Assembly: GCA_947631075.1 (NCBI GenBank)
Contig: CANRJU010000176.1
Coordinates: 1 to 6,023, forward strand
DNA from: an uncultured Lachnospiraceae bacterium
GTDB lineage: Bacteria; Bacillota; Clostridia; Lachnospirales; Lachnospiraceae
Length of the DNA: 6,023 nucleotides
Reading direction: 5' to 3'
Part shown: piece after piece, positions 1 through 4,734 of the stretch
Position numbering within the stretch: position 1 is the stretch's first letter
Layout of the letters: each line of letters begins with the position of its first letter
Position numbers and translations under genes: made by a program
The notes under the pieces: model-generated
What the model was told of the DNA's origin: nothing
Seen by the model: the letters and a program-made list of their open reading frames with translations, nothing else
Database searches by the model: none

Positions 1-1093
1 GCAAAAGGTCGATTCCCTTGGAATCGCTTGCGTTAAACTCCTTGTTGATCTCGTCCAGCTTGCCCTCGTCAAACAATTTCAAAAATACTTCCGTCATCAT
101 CGGGTCGAACTGAACGCCACTCCCCTCCACCAGCTCATGCCGGATCACCTCTTTGGGGAGGGCATTTCGATATACACGCCTCGAATTCATGGCGTCATAG
201 GCGTCCGCGATGCAGATAATCCGGGCCACCTCCGGGATATCCCGGCCCCGCAGGCCGTCCGGATAGCCGCCGCCGTCCCATCTCTCGTGGTGGTGCCTCG
301 CGCCCACCTTGATATCCGGCATCATGGAAATGTTGTCCAGAATCTCTCCGCCGGCCTGGGCGTGTCCCTTAATAATCTCAAATTCCGTATTGCTCAGCCT
401 TCCGGGCTTGTTGAGAATCGAGTCCGGTATGCTGATCTTTCCTATATCATGCAGCAGGGCGATGTGGCGCAGGTTGTTCAGCTCCTCCTCCGAATACCCC
501 AGCGCCCTCGCCAGGCATGTGGAATACTCCGACACCCGCGAGGAATGCCCCTTGGTGTACTTGTCCTTCGCGTCAATGGCGCTGGCCAGCGTGTAAATCG
601 TCTGCAGCGACATCTGCTCGACCTTCCTGCGGCGCTCCTCCGCCCTGTATGTCTGTCTCTTTACTTCTTCTCTCAAATTCTTCTGCAGCCTGCTCAGCTC
701 CAGCACCCTCTGCACGCGCTGAATCATAATCTCGGCCACAAAAGGCTTCCGGATGTAATCCTGCACTCCTTCCCGAAATCCCCGAATCTCCGCTTTCTGA
801 TCGTCCTCCGCCGTCAAAAAGACCACCGGAAGATTCTCTGTGATCTTGCTCCTGTTCAAAAAACGCAGCACATCAAAACCGTCCATCCCCTTCATGTGAA
901 GATCCAGCAAAAGCAGGTCCGGCATCTCCTTTTCCAGAAAATCCAGAGCCTCCTCACCGGACTTCACGCAGCTGACGCGGTATTTCCCCTTCAAAAGATC
1001 CTCTGCCACCTTCAGCGTCAGAGCATCGTCGTCTACGACCAGAATATGCTCCTCTCTCTCTTGCATCTGCGGTTCCTGCATCATACTCAGCAA
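1..1093 (-). CDS. Receiver/HD-GYP response regulator, probable cyclic-di-GMP phosphodiesterase (partial, runs off left edge)
   Basis: A cytoplasmic two-component output protein; 364 codons are visible and no stop is reached. Residues about 16-120 form a receiver domain: the acidic cluster DDD at 21-23, the likely phosphoacceptor Asp64 (in LLLLDLHMKGMDG), Thr94 and the Lys116-Pro117 pair. A charged linker of about 40 residues follows, probably a helical coil. The HD-GYP domain runs from about 165: His183 in KGHS, HDIGK at 214-218, His243, then HHE and GGYP in the stretch 266-277, and IADAYDAM near 294-301. Members of this family with these ligands usually hydrolyse cyclic-di-GMP, and phosphorylation of the receiver would control activity. 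The start was chosen as TTG (1093-1091) because AGGAGG at 1107-1102 lies 8 nt upstream; the in-frame ATG at 1084 is 17 nt away. No histidine kinase is visible nearby. The domain call is secure; the catalytic activity is inferred from motifs. Confidence 0.93.
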   Translation of the reverse strand, partial: MLSMMQEPQMQEREEHILVVDDDALTLKVAEDLLKGKYRVSCVKSGEEALDFLEKEMPDLLLLDLHMKGMDGFDVLRFLNRSKITENLPVVFLTAEDDQKAEIRGFREGVQDYIRKPFVAEIMIQRVQRVLELSRLQKNLREEVKRQTYRAEERRRKVEQMSLQTIYTLASAIDAKDKYTKGHSSRVSEYSTCLARALGYSEEELNNLRHIALLHDIGKISIPDSILNKPGRLSNTEFEIIKGHAQAGGEILDNISMMPDIKVGARHHHERWDGGGYPDGLRGRDIPEVARIICIADAYDAMNSRRVYRNALPKEVIRHELVEGSGVQFDPMMTEVFLKLFDEGKLDEINKEFNASDSKGIDLL

Positions 1094-1127
1094 TCCAGTC
1101 ACCTCCTGTTTTAAATTTATCATATAT

Positions 1128-1177
1128 CCGTACTCTATTCCCACTCATTCCCGATCCCACTCGTACTCTATTCCCAC
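1128..1177 (-). repeat. Three tandem GTGGGA-type repeats in the HD-GYP gene leader
   Basis: Read on the minus strand, three head-to-tail units of 17, 16 and 17 nt occur: GTGGGAATAGAGTACGA (1177-1161), GTGGGATCGGGAATGA (1160-1145) and GTGGGAATAGAGTACGG (1144-1128). The outer two share 16 of 17 bases; the middle one keeps the GTGGGA head. They lie downstream of the predicted transcription start and upstream of the ribosome binding site, so they would be in the mRNA leader. The repeat is seen directly; any regulatory role is inference. Confidence 0.8.
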
Positions 1178-1197
1178 ACTTTTTTGTTATAATATAC

Positions 1198-1226
1198 AGT
1201 ATAACCATTTTCTACCCTAAAATCAA
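1198..1226 (-). promoter_or_regulatory. Sigma-A promoter for the HD-GYP regulator gene
   Basis: On the minus strand a -35 box TTGATT (1226-1221) is followed by a 17-nt spacer and a -10 box TATACT (1203-1198). Transcription would begin near 1190, giving a leader of roughly 95 nt that contains the GTGGGA repeats. Spacing is ideal and both boxes match consensus at 4-5 of 6 positions. Confidence 0.65.
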
Positions 1227-1301
1227 CAGCAATCTTTCCCGATCTTTCTATTTTCTATATTAACCCTCATTTCTGAGCGAACTATGTTCACATCGTGAAT
1301 C

Positions 1302-1325
1302 AATAAGCTATCAAGCTTATTTTTT
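1302..1325 (+). terminator. Terminator-like hairpin downstream of the XRE gene (plus-strand polarity)
   Basis: AATAAGCT (1302-1309) and AGCTTATT (1314-1321) form a perfect 8-bp stem with a 4-nt loop, and the T-run continues to 1325 on the plus strand. Most of the stem is A/T, so it is weak. In the minus direction, where the XRE transcript would arrive, the stem is followed by GATTCACG and lacks a proper T-tract. It may still help end that message or only act on an antisense transcript. Confidence 0.35.
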
Positions 1326-1340
1326 ACACTAACTATCTTT

Positions 1341-1556
1341 TCACTTTACCAGAATTTCATCTACCGAAACGTGAAATATTTCCGCCAGCAGAGCCAGATT
1401 GTCCACCGTCGGAAGCGCCTGCCCCCGCTGCCACTTGTAGATGGCCTGCGGGGTGGCAAATCCGAATATATTCTGCAGGTCCTTCACGCTGAGCCCGTTC
1501 TCCTCCCGCAGCCTCGCAATATTTTTCCCCGTAGCCTCCATGTTGATCGATACCAT
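1341..1556 (-). CDS. Short XRE-family helix-turn-helix regulator
   Basis: A 71-residue protein that is almost nothing but a Cro/C1-type DNA-binding domain. Residues 12-20 form the first helix, 23-30 and 34-43 the helix-turn-helix (recognition helix around ATPQAIYKWQRG), and 50-69 the closing helices ending in VSVDEIL. There is no sensor or dimerisation domain, so it probably binds DNA as a small dimer; targets are unknown. The ATG at 1556 was chosen because GGAGG (1567-1563) sits 6 nt upstream. A longer in-frame start at 1598 lies inside the terminator hairpin just upstream and has no ribosome binding site. There is no room for a promoter between that terminator and this gene, so expression probably depends on read-through from the promoter at 1826-1854. 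Very similar short regulators are common in Firmicutes and mostly uncharacterised. Confidence 0.9.
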   Translation of the reverse strand: MVSINMEATGKNIARLREENGLSVKDLQNIFGFATPQAIYKWQRGQALPTVDNLALLAEIFHVSVDEILVK

Positions 1557-1576
1557 GTTTCCCCTCCATTTGGTGC

Positions 1577-1611
1577 AAAAAAAATCAGCTACCTTCATAC
1601 AAGATAGCTGA
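1577..1611 (-). terminator. Intrinsic terminator between the 41-residue ORF and the XRE gene
   Basis: On the minus strand an 11-bp stem (1611-1601 with 1595-1585, one G-U pair, arm CAGCTATCTT against AAGGTAGCTG) closes a 5-nt loop and is followed at once by eight Ts (1584-1577). It begins 20 nt after the small ORF stop and ends 10 nt before the XRE ribosome binding site, so it is placed as an attenuator of the regulator gene. Confidence 0.8.
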
Positions 1612-1631
1612 CAGCAAAATCACATATAGAA

Positions 1632-1757
1632 TCAATGGCAATCCCCGCGTAACTTATGCCTGCGCATTATCTCATATGAAAAAACATCCGCCCAAAAGCG
1701 CTCGTCATCCATCATCACTGTATAATCATACTGATAAAAAACGCGTGTCATTGCCAT
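1632..1757 (-). CDS. Small uncharacterised protein, 41 residues, upstream of the XRE regulator
   Basis: A small ORF with convincing expression signals: AAAGGAG lies 6 nt before the ATG at 1757, a near-consensus promoter lies about 60 nt upstream, and an intrinsic terminator follows the TGA stop. The product starts MAMTRVFYQYDYTVMMDDER and ends in a basic tail rich in Arg, Lys and His. It is rich in aromatic residues (five Tyr, three Phe, one Trp) and carries an acidic patch DDE in the middle. There is no signal peptide, membrane segment or metal-binding cluster, so it should be cytoplasmic. I do not recognise a family. Its position directly before a minimal XRE regulator suggests it may be a partner, modulator or translated leader for that regulator; this is inference. 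The alternative is a non-functional leader ORF, but the ribosome binding site argues for translation. Confidence 0.65.
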   Translation of the reverse strand: MAMTRVFYQYDYTVMMDDERFWADVFSYEIMRRHKLRGDCH

Positions 1758-1772
1758 GATTTTCTCCTTTCC

Positions 1773-1788
1773 GGCAGTCGCTGCTGCC
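1773..1788 (-). other. Small hairpin in the 5' leader of the 41-residue ORF
   Basis: GGCAG (minus strand 1788-1784) and CTGCC (1777-1773) form a 5-bp GC-rich stem with a 6-nt loop, ending 3 nt before the AAAGGAG ribosome binding site. It could stabilise the leader or influence translation initiation; no known riboswitch is recognised. Confidence 0.35.
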
Positions 1789-1825
1789 CTATATGCTCTC
1801 ACATACCCTGTCCCAATTGCTGAAT

Positions 1826-1854
1826 ATTATAGCACAGATTTTCCCATTTGTCAT
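1826..1854 (-). promoter_or_regulatory. Strong extended -10 promoter for the small ORF/XRE unit
   Basis: On the minus strand, -35 ATGACA (1854-1849, five of six consensus bases), a 17-nt spacer and a perfect -10 TATAAT (1831-1826) preceded by TGC, which gives an extended -10. Transcription would begin near 1819, about 60 nt before the small ORF. It lies just downstream of the FN3 fragment stop. Confidence 0.75.
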
Positions 1855-1891
1855 TAAACCTGTAGTATACCACGGAGGGAAAAATAAGCTC

Positions 1892-2137
1892 CTATTTTGT
1901 CTTTATGCCGACCTTCGTCCAGCTCCCGCTTTTTGTCTTTTCGCCGCCGTCCTCGTCGGTGTATTTTTTATAAGCGCGGATCCGGACGTAGTATTTCTTC
2001 TTTGATTTCAGCTTCTTTGCCACATACTTTTTTTGCGACTTGCTGAGCTTTACCTTCGCCGCGCCCTTAAAATTCTTTTTTTCGCTGACCTGCAGCTCGT
2101 ACCCGGCTGCGCCGGACGCCTTTTTCCAGGTAATCAT
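1892..2137 (-). pseudogene. Fibronectin-III-like C-terminal domain, detached from the CAP protein by an apparent frameshift
   Basis: The frame encodes 81 residues from an internal ATG (2137) to TAG, starting MITWKKASGAAGYELQVS. The pattern TWKK..GA.GYELQVS, then a KLKSKKKYYVRIRAYKK strand and a final W-x-KVGIKTK strand, is the lysine-rich fibronectin-III-like repeat common in surface and secreted proteins of Lachnospiraceae. In the same frame upstream, the codons before the ATG read AGAKKL back to a stop, which fits an interdomain linker. The ATG has no ribosome binding site and no signal peptide, so independent expression is doubtful, although the TGATG overlap with the preceding stop would allow reinitiation. 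It is best read as the C-terminal part of the 2880-2137 gene, broken at the G5 tract (2153-2149). It could also be a sequencing error or a phase-variable site. Confidence 0.7.
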
Positions 2138-2880
2138 CAGTTTCTTCGCCCCCGCTCATCCTCTTGAATCTCGATGGGCTGAATGCAGTCTTTTACCGGA
2201 CCGGCCATCGACGTGTCCGCCTCCCCAAAACTGCTGCCAAATCTGCCGCAAGTCGTATTTCCATAATATCCCTGATCCGACGTCATGCAGCTCACGCCCA
2301 CATGGGTATTCCCCGGATCAATCATAATCGTATAATGCCCTGTCACCGCGGTTGCGTCCTGCTCGACCCAGTCCTCTTTCTCATCATACCACTGATCGAT
2401 TCCGTCGACCATCGAATCCGAATAACTGTTCCACGCCAGCGTCTCGCCGCTGTCATACAGCGCGCTGTCCTCGACCGAAAGGCTAAAACAGCTCCTGCCG
2501 TTGGGCCGTGTGTGCTCACTCACCAGAGTCGCCTCCGCGGCGCGGATCCTGGCGATCTTCTCCAGCCCGGCCGACCACTGAATCGGGACATAGTCGTCCA
2601 TGGTCAGCTTTCTTGCGGGATTGGACGGATCCGGAACGCCCTCCATGCACGCCTCTCTGCGGATCTCGTTGATCCGGTCAAGCGCCTTTTGGGAATCGCC
2701 CGCATAGCTTCCCTCAACGCCCACCAGTACGCAGCCGTCCTCCGGCACTTCCACCGGTGCGGGCAGAATCTCCGTGTCCGCCGTGTAGGCGCGGCCCGGA
2801 ACACAGCAGAGCAGCCCTAGCGCTGACGCCGTAAATATGACCAGTAACCTCTTGCTCGCTTTCCTGTATCTGTTTTTCAT
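2137..2880 (-). CDS. Secreted CAP/SCP-domain protein (apparently truncated by frameshift)
   Basis: A 247-residue exported protein. Residues 1 to about 33 are a signal peptide: basic MKNRYRKASKR, then a hydrophobic core, with likely cleavage near AYTA. No good lipobox is seen. The CAP (SCP/PR-1-like) domain spans about 63-220: ALDRINEIRREA, then EHTRPNG (first conserved His), SGETLAW (conserved Glu), TGHYTIMIDP (second His) and NTHVGVS. CAP domains of bacteria are secreted and their substrates are mostly unknown. The start ATG (2880) fits the signal peptide, though GGAGG (2898-2894) is a long 13 nt away. The last codons (after about residue 243) run out of frame into TGA TGA; one extra G in the G5 tract would join it to the FN3-like domain and give about 329 residues. 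No convincing promoter was found in 2881-3008. Confidence 0.88.
   Translation of the reverse strand: MKNRYRKASKRLLVIFTASALGLLCCVPGRAYTADTEILPAPVEVPEDGCVLVGVEGSYAGDSQKALDRINEIRREACMEGVPDPSNPARKLTMDDYVPIQWSAGLEKIARIRAAEATLVSEHTRPNGRSCFSLSVEDSALYDSGETLAWNSYSDSMVDGIDQWYDEKEDWVEQDATAVTGHYTIMIDPGNTHVGVSCMTSDQGYYGNTTCGRFGSSFGEADTSMAGPVKDCIQPIEIQEDERGRRN
2149..2153 (-). other. G5 homopolymer at the CAP/FN3 frame break
   Basis: Minus-strand GCGGGGGCG at the domain boundary. With five Gs the CAP frame reads EDERGRRN then stops; with six it reads EDERGAKKLMITWKK and continues through the FN3-like domain. This is the simplest site for the indel. Confidence 0.6.
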
Positions 2881-2900
2881 GATATAAAATATGCCTCCGT

Positions 2901-2965
2901 TTTTTCAGAACTTTCTGTCCTGTTGTTCTTTTTCTTTAAGAGAAGTTCTAAGGACTTTTTCAGAA
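2901..2965. repeat. Repeated TTTTTCAGAA and a 15-bp imperfect palindrome upstream of the CAP gene
   Basis: TTTTTCAGAA occurs at 2901-2910 and again at 2956-2965. Between them AAGTTCTAAGGACTT (2944-2958) is a palindrome with one mismatched pair and a single central base. Both lie in the leader/promoter region of the CAP gene and could be a regulator site; no function is known. Confidence 0.3.
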
Positions 2966-3008
2966 TTTTTACACAAAATCAATACCCCAAAATACTTATG
3001 ACACTCTC

Positions 3009-3644
3009 CTAAATCCTCACATTTATCCGCTTATACGGCTTTTTCGCGGTCTCAGTCTCATCCAGCTTTTCCTGCAGCTTGGCGGTCACAGCCTGCTCGG
3101 ACTCACTCGTCTCCGCCAGTTCTTCTATTTCACCTTGAAGCTTTTCAGGCTCTGCAGCCTCAGCTGCTTCCAATTCCATTTCCATCTGGCTCTGCTGTTC
3201 TTCTACCTGCTCCTCAATCTCCTCGGCTGCTTCCTCCAAGTTCTCGGTCACTTCCTCCAGAACGCCGCCGTTTTCCTCCATGCCTGCTGCCTCTCTCGCC
3301 TCCTCGAGCTTCTCCTCTCGTCTCTCCTCTGGCGTCTTTGGCTCCAGATTCTTGACTTCTTCCGCTATGGCCTCGCCCTGCTCCTTCGCCTCGTCCAGCA
3401 CATGGAACATCTGTGAATAATTGAACGACTTTTTAGCGGCCGCAATCTGGTCCTCGCAGTCCCGGAGCATCTCCAGCTTGTCGGCAACATCCTCCACAGA
3501 CCGGCATTTTACCCCTTTTAACCGAGTCTTTTTATTTTCCCAGTAATTCACTTCATTTTCCGTCTTCATCTGACGGCTCTCCAGATCCTTCTCGCTGTTG
3601 GAAAAACTGGAGAACATCTTTAATCGGCTGACTGATATATTCAT
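3009..3644 (-). CDS. Glutamate-rich, probable coiled-coil protein of unknown function, SigD-linked
   Basis: A 211-residue protein starting MNISVSRLKMFSSFSNSEKD. ATG 3644 was chosen because AGGAGG (3657-3652) is 7 nt upstream; an earlier in-frame ATG at 3668 has no ribosome binding site. There is no signal peptide or membrane segment, so it should be cytoplasmic. Residues about 15-95 are mixed-charge helices with Trp35 and a single NYSQMFHVLDEA segment. From about 100 to 190 the chain is dominated by Glu, Ala, Gln and Leu with heptad-like spacing, suggesting a long acidic coiled coil or disordered region. The last dozen residues switch to basic (AKKPYKRINVRI). No family is recognised. A SigD-type promoter upstream suggests membership in the motility regulon, where a chaperone, adaptor or flagellum-associated role would be plausible; that is inference. 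No clear terminator was found downstream. Confidence 0.82.
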   Translation of the reverse strand: MNISVSRLKMFSSFSNSEKDLESRQMKTENEVNYWENKKTRLKGVKCRSVEDVADKLEMLRDCEDQIAAAKKSFNYSQMFHVLDEAKEQGEAIAEEVKNLEPKTPEERREEKLEEAREAAGMEENGGVLEEVTENLEEAAEEIEEQVEEQQSQMEMELEAAEAAEPEKLQGEIEELAETSESEQAVTAKLQEKLDETETAKKPYKRINVRI

Positions 3645-3722
3645 ATGGACACCTCCTAACTTCCACACATAGAACCAACTTAATCACTCAAGCATTACAA
3701 TATAAAAATATATTATAAATAT

Positions 3723-3750
3723 ATATCGGCATTTTTGCGCCCTTTCTTCA
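3723..3750 (-). promoter_or_regulatory. Putative SigD (sigma-28, motility) promoter for the glutamate-rich gene
   Basis: On the minus strand GCCGATAT (3730-3723) matches the Bacillus SigD -10 consensus exactly. TGAA (3750-3747) stands in for the -35 TAAA, with a 16-nt spacer against the usual 15. The start would be near 3715, about 70 nt before the ATG. No better sigma-A promoter is visible in this AT-rich stretch. Confidence 0.5.
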
Positions 3751-3782
3751 TAGACTCTAATGTCTCTTATGCCCGCTAAGCG

Positions 3783-3813
3783 AAATTTTTCGGGTAAATC
3801 TGTTATTTCCGCC
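3783..3813 (+). repeat. Left copy of an imperfect 31-bp direct repeat flanking the toxin-antitoxin cassette
   Basis: Bases 3783-3813 (core TTTTCGGGTAAATCT) align without gaps to 4634-4664 (core TTTTCGTGTAAATCT) at 25 of 31 positions. Both copies lie outside the toxin-antitoxin pair in the same orientation, 851 bp apart. They may mark the ends of an inserted segment, or be chance similarity in AT-rich DNA. Confidence 0.4.
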
Positions 3814-3852
3814 ACTGAAAAACAATAATTGGTTTAAAATCGTACATTCTTA

Positions 3853-3881
3853 TTGCTATTTTCGTTCGATTTAGATATAAT
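3853..3881 (+). promoter_or_regulatory. Promoter of the toxin-antitoxin operon
   Basis: -35 TTGCTA (3853-3858), a 17-nt spacer and a perfect -10 TATAAT (3876-3881). The -10 box lies between the arms of the inverted repeat at 3865-3895, and the start would fall near 3888, inside the right arm. Confidence 0.7.
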
Positions 3882-3895
3882 ATAACTAAATCGAA
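3865..3895. promoter_or_regulatory. Probable antitoxin operator: perfect 10-bp inverted repeat over the -10 box
   Basis: TTCGATTTAG (3865-3874) and CTAAATCGAA (3886-3895) are perfect reverse complements separated by 11 nt that contain TATAAT. Phd/YefM and VapB antitoxins commonly repress their own operon by binding palindromes at the promoter, so this is the likely autoregulatory site. A second smaller repeat, AGTTTT/AAAACT (3905-3910/3916-3921), lies just downstream. Confidence 0.7.
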
Positions 3896-3950
3896 ACATC
3901 TTTCAGTTTTGTTATAAAACTTTTATTTTAGATCAGAAAGGGATGATACT

Positions 3951-4166
3951 ATGTCAATTACCGCAACTGAATTAAAACTCAATTTAGGAAAATATCTTAT
4001 TCTGGCAGAGACAGAAGATATTTATATCACACGCAATGGCAAAGTAGTTGCCAAACTCTCCAATCCGTTTCAGGATCGTGTAGATATGGCAAAATCATTA
4101 TTTGGGATTCTTCCATCTGACGTATCATTAGAAGAATCTCGTGAAGAAAGGCTGGATAAAATATGA
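3951..4166 (+). CDS. Phd/YefM-type antitoxin of a PIN-domain toxin-antitoxin pair
   Basis: A 71-residue protein starting MSITATELKLNLGKYLILAE. The N-terminal half (1-40) has the Phd/YefM dimer fold pattern: ATELKLNLGKYL helix, then IYITRNGKVVAKLS strands; it should dimerise and bind the palindrome at 3865-3895. The C-terminal half (about 43-71, MAKSLFGILPSDVSLEESREERLDKI) is the acidic helical tail that normally wraps around the toxin and blocks its active site. AAAGGGA lies 7 nt before the ATG. The stop TGA overlaps the toxin ATG (ATGA), so the two are translationally coupled with the antitoxin first, the usual order. Codon use is distinctly AT-rich against the neighbouring genes, a sign of horizontal transfer. 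Confidence 0.9.
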   Translation: MSITATELKLNLGKYLILAETEDIYITRNGKVVAKLSNPFQDRVDMAKSLFGILPSDVSLEESREERLDKI

Positions 4167-4603
4167 GAGTTTTAATTGATACCTGTGTCATTATAGATGC
4201 ACTCCAGTCCCGTATTCCGTTTTATAAGGATGCAGAAAAGATTTTTATCCTTGCTGCCAATAAACAGTTTGAGGGATATATCACTGCAAAGTCATCTATG
4301 GATATTTATTATCTTACGCACCGCTTCATGCACAATGATGCGGAAACCCGAAAAATATTAAGTAAATTATACACTCTCTTTTCTTTGTTAGACACTACCT
4401 CAATGGATTGCAGAAAAGCTATCTTCTCCAATATAAGCGATTACGAAGATGCTGTTATGGTAGAAACTGCTGTCCGCTCTGAAGTAGACTGCATTGTAAC
4501 CCGCAATATCAAGGATTATGAATCAGCGCCTCTTAAGATATATCAACCAGATGCGTTTCTGTCCATATTTGATACACTATCTGATGACAGGGATTCTGAA
4601 TAA
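4163..4603 (+). CDS. PIN-domain ribonuclease toxin (VapC-like)
   Basis: A 146-residue cytoplasmic protein, the usual PIN toxin length. It opens with the core strand MRVLIDTCVIIDAL (Asp6, Asp12), carries AKSSMDIYYLTHR around 43-54 (Asp47), DYEDAVMVETA at 93-103 (Asp93, Glu95, Asp96) and CIVTRNIKDYESAPLKIYQPDAFL at 110-133 (Asp118). The three or four acidic residues bind Mg2+ or Mn2+ in this family and cut RNA, often tRNA or rRNA; the specific target cannot be read from sequence. All key residues seem present, so the gene looks intact. It has only a weak ribosome binding site of its own, which fits translational coupling to the antitoxin through the ATGA overlap. No clear terminator follows; a 6-bp repeat TGACAG/CTGTCA straddles the stop. 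Confidence 0.92.
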   Translation: MRVLIDTCVIIDALQSRIPFYKDAEKIFILAANKQFEGYITAKSSMDIYYLTHRFMHNDAETRKILSKLYTLFSLLDTTSMDCRKAIFSNISDYEDAVMVETAVRSEVDCIVTRNIKDYESAPLKIYQPDAFLSIFDTLSDDRDSE

Positions 4604-4633
4604 CTGTCAATCCATTCGTGATTTTGCACCCAA

Positions 4634-4664
4634 AAAATTTTCGTGTAAATCTTTCATTTCTGTC
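4634..4664 (+). repeat. Right copy of the imperfect 31-bp direct repeat
   Basis: Partner of 3783-3813 (25 of 31 identical, same orientation). It lies between the toxin stop and the DUF3892 gene. The two copies together enclose the palindromic operator and both toxin-antitoxin genes and nothing else. Confidence 0.4.
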
Positions 4665-4734
4665 CATACTAAATAAGGCGGTAATATTTTGCCGTCCTAT
4701 ATATCATTTAACAACGATTGCGAAAGGAGAAATT

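Noticed and set aside
137..1114. Long plus-strand open frame of 325 codons
   Set aside because: It lies antisense to the HD-GYP gene, whose minus-strand translation shows all receiver and HD-GYP motifs. The plus product is a Leu/His/Arg-rich sequence with no family features and no ribosome binding site.
1557..1598. Upstream ATG extending the XRE protein by 14 residues
   Set aside because: The ATG lies inside the terminator stem-loop, lacks a ribosome binding site, and would add the T-tract as coding sequence; ATG 1556 has GGAGG at 6 nt.
1873..1891. AAAATA/TATTTT hairpin just after the FN3 fragment as a terminator
   Set aside because: The stem is six A-T pairs only, too weak to call although it is followed by Ts.
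2164..2820. Plus-strand open frame of 218 codons
   Set aside because: Antisense shadow of the CAP-domain gene; the minus strand gives a signal peptide and CAP motifs.
3135..3416. Plus-strand Leu/Phe-rich frame resembling a membrane protein
   Set aside because: The hydrophobic run is the complement of the Glu-rich codons (GAG/GAA read as CTC/TTC) of the minus-strand coiled-coil gene.
4585..4609. TGACAG/CTGTCA inverted repeat across the toxin stop codon as a terminator
   Set aside because: Only 6 bp with a 13-nt loop and no T-tract after it.
4671..4704. Second SigD-like promoter (TAAA then GCCGTCCT) before the DUF3892 gene
   Set aside because: The spacer is 17 nt and the -10 matches GCCGATAT poorly.
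4618..4734. N-terminal extension of the DUF3892 protein
   Set aside because: No ribosome binding site at 4618, and the extra residues derive from the AT-rich intergenic repeat; AAAGGAG sits 5 nt before ATG 4735.
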